A stretch of 17,583 nt of DNA. Source: an uncultured Lachnospiraceae bacterium (GTDB lineage Bacteria; Bacillota; Clostridia; Lachnospirales; Lachnospiraceae). Shown one piece after another: positions 13,366 through 17,583 of this stretch (its first letter is position 1; each line of letters starts with the position of its first letter). The notes below the pieces were generated by a model. That model was not told the DNA's origin, did not search any database, and saw nothing but the letters and a program-made list of their open reading frames with translations. Where the stretch lies: contig CAMZDH010000003.1 in assembly GCA_947305345.1 (NCBI GenBank), forward strand, positions 1 through 17,583, given 5' to 3'. The translations under genes and the position numbers were made by a program.

Positions 13366-15828
13366 ATGGCTAAGAGCAGAGTCAGAAAGTTTCTGGAACA
13401 GAAGATCAACCTCTTGATCAACACAGTCATGGGATCCGGCGTCGCACAGGAGGAAAACACGGCTTCCGGCGATCGCTTCGTGACCCCCGGCATGCCGGAG
13501 AAGGTGCGGTCGCTCGCGGAAGAGGGGATCGTGCTCCTGAAGAATGAAGGCGGCATTCTCCCGTTAAAGAAGGAGGAGACGGTCTCGGTCTTCGGCCGCA
13601 TTCAGCACGACTGGTTTTACGTCGGCTACGGTTCCGGCGGCAATGTGCACGCCCCCTATCAGGTGGGCTTTTTCGAAGGCCTTTCGAAGGCGGGCATCCG
13701 TTATAATGAGGCGTTAAAGAAGATTTACGACGAATGGACCGCGATCCCGAAGAACACCGCGGATCACGGCTACTGGGGACACTGGCCGTACTGCCAGGAG
13801 GAGATGCCGCTCGACGAAGCGACGGTCCGCGAGGCAAGAAAGAAAAGCGACGTCGCGCTGATCATCATCGGCCGGGCCGCGGGCGAAGACCGCGAGAATT
13901 ACCTCGGACCGGGGAGTTATTACCTGACGGATACGGAAAAACAGATGCTTTCGCTCGTCACGAAGGCCTTTGAGAAGACGGTCCTCGTCATGGACTGCGG
14001 AAACCTGATCGATCTTTCCTTTACGGACGATTATCCGATCGGCGCGATCCTCTATGCCTGGCAGCTCGGTCAGGAGAATGCGAACGCGCTCGCGAACGTT
14101 CTTTCCGGCCGGGTGAGCCCGTCCGGAAAGCTTTCCGACGCGGTGCCGGTGCGGTATGAAGACCTGCCGACGAGCGTCAATTTCGGCGGCAAGGAATACA
14201 ACGAGTACACGGAGGACATTTACCTCGGCTACCGGTACTTTACGACGTTCGCGCCGGAGCGCATGCGCTACCCGTTCGGCTTCGGCCTTTCCTATACCGC
14301 GTTTTCCCTTGAGACGCTCGGCGTGATCCCGACGGAAAAGGGGTGGGACTTCGAAGTCCTCGTGACGAACACGGGCGCGGTTTCCGGCAAGGAAACGGTA
14401 CAGATTTATGTGTCCGCGCCGGACGGAGCGCTCGGAAAGGCGAAGAGGTCGCTCGCGGGCTATCAGAAGACGGGGCTCTTAAAGCCCGGCGCGTCGGAGC
14501 TTCTCAGGATCGACGTGACCGAAAAAGACATCGCGTCCTACGATGACGAGGGCGTCGCGGGCTATCCGGACGCTTTCGTTCTGGAAGCGGGAAACTACCG
14601 GTTTTATCTCGGATGCGACTGTACGGCAGACACTGTCGTTTATACTTGGAAGAATCCGGAGACGAAATGCGTGGAACAGTGCCACCGGATCATGCCGCTC
14701 GCAAAGGAAACCGCGTTCCGGGTCCTCAATCCGCTTGGAAAAGAGGAGATCACGGTCGCGGCAAACGGGCTTATCCATCCCGCGAAGCCGGTCTTTGCCG
14801 GGCAGCGGGATCTGAAAAAACGGATTCTCGGGCATCTGCCGGAAGAGATCCCGCCGGTTCAGGGAAAGAGGATCCTTCTTTCCGACGTCAAGGAGGGGCG
14901 CGCGACGCTCGACGACTTCATCGCGACGCTTTCGGACGAGGACCTCGCGAATCTCACCCGCGGTCATGGCTATCTGAATTACAAAGGCGGTACGCCCGGC
15001 AACACGGGCGCGTTCGGCGGCATTACGGAATCGCTTCGGGAGAAGGGCATTCCGGTCCTGATCACCGCGGACGGACCGGCGGGCTTAAGGATCAAGAATT
15101 ACGCGACGCTGCTTCCCTGCGGTACGGCGATCGCCTGCACCTGGAATCCCGCGCTCATCGAGGAGACGTTCATGATGATCGGCGCCGAGGCAAAGCGCTT
15201 CGGGGTCGACGTGAACCTCGCGCCCGGTCTGAATCTTCACCGGAACCCGCTCGGAGGCCGGAACTTTGAATACTATTCCGAGGACCCGATGCTTTCCGGC
15301 CGGACGGCGGCCGCAGTGGTCCGCGGCGTTCAGAAGGGCGGCACGTCGGCCTGTCCGAAGCATTTCGCCTGCAACAACCAGGAATACAACCGGACCTATA
15401 ACGACAGCCGCGTCTCCGCCCGGGCGCTTCGGGAACTCTACCTCAAAAACTTCGAATACTGCGTCAAGGAAGGGCGCCCCGACAACCTGATGACGAGCTA
15501 CAACAAGGTCAACGGCGTCTGGAGCCATTACAATTATGACCTCGCGACGACGGTGCTCCGCGAAGAATGGGGCTATCAGGGAAACGTCCTGACCGACTGG
15601 TGGATGCGGCTTGCCGCGATGCCGGAATTCCCCGAGATTAAGGACAATGCGTACCGCGTCCGGGCGCAGGTCGACGTGCTGATGCCGGGCAACAAAGCGC
15701 GGCTCGAACAGGGCTTCCAGTTCGACAAGGAACAGCTTTCAACGCTCGGAAAGCCGGACGGGCTGACCAGGGCAGAGCTTCAGCGGTCCGCGAAAAACGT
15801 GCTGACGTTCGCGCTGAAGCGCCTTTGA
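13366..15828 (+). CDS. Glycoside hydrolase family 3 beta-glycosidase with permuted domain order
   Basis: This encodes 820 residues from ATG 13366, with CAGGAG 5 bases upstream; a GTG two codons earlier is in frame. The domain order is reversed from most GH3 enzymes. The alpha/beta-sandwich domain comes first (about 44-290: SLAEEGIVLLKNEGGILPL, RAAGEDRENYLGPGSY, LSGRVSPSGKLSDAVP). A fibronectin-III-like domain follows (about 325-390: NTGAVSGKETVQIYVSAP). The TIM-barrel catalytic domain is last (about 515-815), with ADGPAGLR (568-575), KHFACN (665-670) and nucleophile D744 in VLTDWW. The layout is known from rumen Clostridia such as Butyrivibrio. There is no signal peptide, so it should act in the cytoplasm on imported oligosaccharides, removing terminal glucose or a related beta-linked sugar. 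No transporter is adjacent. Confidence 0.93.
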   Translation: MAKSRVRKFLEQKINLLINTVMGSGVAQEENTASGDRFVTPGMPEKVRSLAEEGIVLLKNEGGILPLKKEETVSVFGRIQHDWFYVGYGSGGNVHAPYQVGFFEGLSKAGIRYNEALKKIYDEWTAIPKNTADHGYWGHWPYCQEEMPLDEATVREARKKSDVALIIIGRAAGEDRENYLGPGSYYLTDTEKQMLSLVTKAFEKTVLVMDCGNLIDLSFTDDYPIGAILYAWQLGQENANALANVLSGRVSPSGKLSDAVPVRYEDLPTSVNFGGKEYNEYTEDIYLGYRYFTTFAPERMRYPFGFGLSYTAFSLETLGVIPTEKGWDFEVLVTNTGAVSGKETVQIYVSAPDGALGKAKRSLAGYQKTGLLKPGASELLRIDVTEKDIASYDDEGVAGYPDAFVLEAGNYRFYLGCDCTADTVVYTWKNPETKCVEQCHRIMPLAKETAFRVLNPLGKEEITVAANGLIHPAKPVFAGQRDLKKRILGHLPEEIPPVQGKRILLSDVKEGRATLDDFIATLSDEDLANLTRGHGYLNYKGGTPGNTGAFGGITESLREKGIPVLITADGPAGLRIKNYATLLPCGTAIACTWNPALIEETFMMIGAEAKRFGVDVNLAPGLNLHRNPLGGRNFEYYSEDPMLSGRTAAAVVRGVQKGGTSACPKHFACNNQEYNRTYNDSRVSARALRELYLKNFEYCVKEGRPDNLMTSYNKVNGVWSHYNYDLATTVLREEWGYQGNVLTDWWMRLAAMPEFPEIKDNAYRVRAQVDVLMPGNKARLEQGFQFDKEQLSTLGKPDGLTRAELQRSAKNVLTFALKRL

Positions 15829-15831
15829 TTT

Positions 15832-15851
15832 TACCTATTGACAAGGTAGGT
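15832..15851 (+). promoter_or_regulatory. Rrf2-type operator 1 over the cysK -35 element
   Basis: TACCTATTGACAAGGTAGGT is an imperfect dyad (ACCTA/TAGGT) that contains the -35 TTGACA. Its form resembles the ACC-N-AC...GT-N-GGT dyads bound by Rrf2 regulators such as IscR and CymR. A second copy with 16 of 24 bases identical over the aligned window lies 38 bases downstream. Confidence 0.6.
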
Positions 15852-15866
15852 CATAACGGGTATATT
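15838..15866 (+). promoter_or_regulatory. Sigma-A promoter of cysK-cysteine desulfurase
   Basis: A perfect TTGACA (15838-15843), 17 bases, then TATATT (15861-15866) predicts a start near 15873. The -35 lies inside the first operator and the start lies inside the second, so occupancy should shut the promoter. Confidence 0.88.
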
Positions 15867-15869
15867 AAA

Positions 15870-15889
15870 ACCAACCGATAAAGTAGGTA
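15870..15889 (+). promoter_or_regulatory. Rrf2-type operator 2 over the cysK start site
   Basis: ACCAACCGATAAAGTAGGTA repeats the pattern of operator 1: ACC, a run containing GA-AA, then GTAGGT. It covers the predicted transcription start. The regulator gene is not in the window. Rrf2 proteins that control cysteine or Fe-S genes (CymR, IscR) are the natural candidates given the downstream genes. Confidence 0.6.
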
Positions 15890-15911
15890 ATTAAACGCAG
15901 GGAGGTTTTTT

Positions 15912-16841
15912 ATGAAAGTTTATCATTCCGCGGCAGAACTCGTCGGCGGCACGCCGCTTCTGGAGCTTTCGCATCTGGAGGCGGAAGAAGGGACGGCGGC
16001 GAAGGTCCTCGCAAAGATAGAGTATTTTAATCCCGCCGGTTCGGTCAAGGACCGGATCGCGAAATCGATGATCGAGGACGCGGAGGAGAAGGGTCTCATC
16101 GGTCCCGGTTCCGTCCTCATCGAGCCGACGAGCGGCAACACCGGCATCGGCCTCGCGTCGATCGCGGCGGCCAAGGGCTACCGCCTGATCCTGACGATGC
16201 CGGAGACGATGTCCGTCGAACGCCGTCAGCTGATCAAGGCCTACGGCGCCGAGATCGTGCTGACGGAAGGCGCGAAGGGCATGAAAGGCGCGATCGAAAA
16301 AGCGGACGAGCTCGCGAAGGAGATCCCGAACAGCTTCATTCCGGGCCAGTTCGTGAACCCGGCGAACCCGAAGGCGCACCGGGAGACCACCGGCCCTGAG
16401 ATCTGGGCGGATACCGACGGCACGGTCGACATTTTCGTCGCGGGCGTCGGTACCGGCGGCACGATCACGGGCGTCGGCGAATTCTTAAAATCGAAAAATC
16501 CGAACGTCAAGGTCGTCGCGGTGGAGCCCGCGGCCTCTCCGGTGCTTTCAACGGGCGTCGGCGGGCCGCATAAGATCCAGGGTATCGGCGCGGGATTCGT
16601 GCCGGCGACGCTGAATACGGCGATTTATGACGAGATCATTCCGGTTTCAAACGAAGACGCGTTCGCGACCGGAAAGCGGATCGGAAGAAGCGAAGGCATC
16701 CTAGTCGGCATTTCCTCCGGCGCAGCCGTGTTTGCGGCGCTGACGCTTGCGAAGCGCCCGGAAAACGCGGGAAAGACGATCGTCGTCCTTTTGCCGGATA
16801 CCGGAGACCGGTATCTTTCGACACCGATGTTTCAGGAGTGA
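15912..16841 (+). CDS. cysK: Cysteine synthase A (O-acetylserine sulfhydrylase)
   Basis: This encodes 309 residues, the normal CysK length. It makes L-cysteine from O-acetylserine and sulfide in the cytoplasm. PLP lysine K46 is in NPAGSVKDR (40-48), the substrate loop is [10 protein letters not shown] (71-80), and the phosphate-binding [10 protein letters not shown] lies at 178-187. The C-terminal segment [20 protein letters not shown] is also family-typical. A strong AGGGAGG lies upstream of the ATG. It is the first gene of an operon with a cysteine desulfurase, whose start lies 5 bases after the cysK stop. Control by a sulfur- or Fe-S-responsive Rrf2 repressor is suggested by the two operators upstream. 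Confidence 0.96.
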   Translation: MKVYHSAAELVGGTPLLELSHLEAEEGTAAKVLAKIEYFNPAGSVKDRIAKSMIEDAEEKGLIGPGSVLIEPTSGNTGIGLASIAAAKGYRLILTMPETMSVERRQLIKAYGAEIVLTEGAKGMKGAIEKADELAKEIPNSFIPGQFVNPANPKAHRETTGPEIWADTDGTVDIFVAGVGTGGTITGVGEFLKSKNPNVKVVAVEPAASPVLSTGVGGPHKIQGIGAGFVPATLNTAIYDEIIPVSNEDAFATGKRIGRSEGILVGISSGAAVFAALTLAKRPENAGKTIVVLLPDTGDRYLSTPMFQE

Positions 16842-16846
16842 ATGAG

Positions 16847-17583
16847 ATGAAGATCTATGCGGATCACGCGGCAACGACCGGCGTAACGGCGCCCGTTTTA
16901 GAGGCCATGCTGCCGTTTTTTACCGAAGAATACGGCAATGCCTCGAGCCTGTACTCGTTCGGACAGCGCGCGAAAGAAGCCTTGGAAGAGGCGCGGGAGA
17001 CCGTTGCCGCCTGTATCGGCGCGACGGCGAAGGAGATCACGTTTACCTCCGGCGGCAGCGAGAGCGACAATCAGGCGATCCTGTCCGCGGCGGCCATCGG
17101 AGAACGAAACGGGAAAAAGCACGTCATTTCAACGGCGTTTGAGCATCACGCGGTGCTGCACGTGCTGAAAACGCTGGAAAAACGCGGCTTCGAGGTGACG
17201 CTTTTAGACGTTCATGAGAACGGCGTCGTCCGGGTCGAAGAACTCGAGGCGGCGATCCGTCCCGACACCTGTCTCGTGAGCGTCATGTACGCGAACAACG
17301 AGATCGGCACGATCCAGCCGATCCGGGAGATCGGCGCCGTCTGCCGGGCGCACGGCGTTTTGTTCCATACGGATGCCGTGCAGGCGATGGGGCACCTGCG
17401 CATTGACGTCGTCGACGAGAACATCGATTTTCTGTCGATGTCCGCGCACAAGTTCCACGGTCCGAAGGGAACCGGCGCGCTGTACGTCCGGAAGGGCGTC
17501 CGGCTCTTTCCGCTGATCGAGGGCGGCGCGCAGGAGAGAGGCAAGCGCGCGGGCACGGACAACGTCGCGGGGATCGTCGGGAG
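16847..17583 (+). CDS. Cysteine desulfurase (NifS/IscS family), 3' end beyond window
   Basis: The ATG at 16847 opens a frame that stays open to the window edge, giving 245 codons of a protein normally near 380-400 residues. YADHAATT (4-11) is the family start. TSGGSESDNQAI (67-78), EHHAV (99-103), YANNEIGT (148-155), HTDAVQA (174-180) and PLP lysine K202 in SAHKFHGPKG follow, then GGAQERGKRAGTDN. The enzyme removes sulfur from cysteine as a persulfide for Fe-S clusters and tRNA thiolation. The upstream GGAG lies within the cysK end, and both genes share one promoter. The active-site loop cysteine lies downstream of the window, so the subgroup (IscS or SufS) cannot be settled, although the start resembles the IscS/NifS group. 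Confidence 0.93.
   Translation, partial: MKIYADHAATTGVTAPVLEAMLPFFTEEYGNASSLYSFGQRAKEALEEARETVAACIGATAKEITFTSGGSESDNQAILSAAAIGERNGKKHVISTAFEHHAVLHVLKTLEKRGFEVTLLDVHENGVVRVEELEAAIRPDTCLVSVMYANNEIGTIQPIREIGAVCRAHGVLFHTDAVQAMGHLRIDVVDENIDFLSMSAHKFHGPKGTGALYVRKGVRLFPLIEGGAQERGKRAGTDNVAGIVG

Noticed and set aside
14613..15269. Second plus-strand frame of 218 codons inside the GH3 gene
   Set aside because: It is a shadow of the glycosidase frame, which carries all the conserved motifs.
1..17583. CRISPR array, insertion sequence, toxin-antitoxin or phage-defence system
   Set aside because: No spaced direct repeats, transposase motifs, terminal inverted repeats or defence-gene motifs were found. 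The Y-family polymerase with YolD can be phage-linked, but no phage genes accompany it.

Overview
The window looks like ordinary chromosome of a fairly GC-rich low-GC-phylum bacterium: a Firmicute, probably an anaerobic or gut Clostridia-type lineage. The signs are a Bacillus/Clostridium-type LexA (DinR) box, a YolD-like protein behind a Y-family polymerase, a YunD-type nucleotidase, a domain-permuted family 3 glycosidase of the kind known from rumen Clostridia, and an Rrf2-type control region in front of cysK and a cysteine desulfurase. Hand-counted lines of normal coding sequence run near 60% GC. The tRNA/glycosyltransferase block at about 4440-5570 is poorer (about 37% in the leader, 42-57% in sampled gene lines). 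No phage, transposase, integrase, CRISPR array or plasmid function was found.

Layout. 1-3547 (+): the tail of an unknown gene, then a tightly packed or overlapping run: a YunD-like metallophosphoesterase/5'-nucleotidase interrupted by an in-frame TGA, a small membrane protein, a SanA/YdcF-type DUF218 membrane protein, and an unknown 312-residue protein. 3552-4196 (-): a HAD phosphatase convergent with that run. 4302-5568 (+): tRNA-Ser(CGA) with strong promoter and terminator, then an AT-richer GT2 membrane glycosyltransferase. 5609-9204 (+): a probable operon of MBL-fold hydrolase, lipoprotein cell-wall amidase, dtd (broken by two in-frame TAA codons), unknown protein, GNAT acetyltransferase and msrA, closed by a clear intrinsic terminator.

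9215-11146 (+): a textbook sigma-A promoter with a LexA box at the start site drives a Y-family translesion polymerase and an overlapping YolD-like gene, an SOS mutagenesis module. It converges on, and overlaps by 8 bp, an OmpR-type two-component system (11139-13135, -). The promoter of that system carries an 11-bp-phased direct repeat suggesting autoregulation. 13275-15828 (+): a GH3 beta-glycosidase with circularly permuted domain order. 15832-17583 (+): a cysK-cysteine desulfurase operon with two near-identical Rrf2-type (IscR/CymR-like) operators bracketing its promoter, a compact sulfur/Fe-S control region.

The observations most worth a second look are the three premature stop codons in two otherwise well-conserved housekeeping genes (all explicable as C-to-T changes), the twin operator in front of cysK, the phased repeat of the two-component system, and the compositionally distinct glycosyltransferase beside the tRNA. 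I did not find a convincing wholly new multi-gene system.
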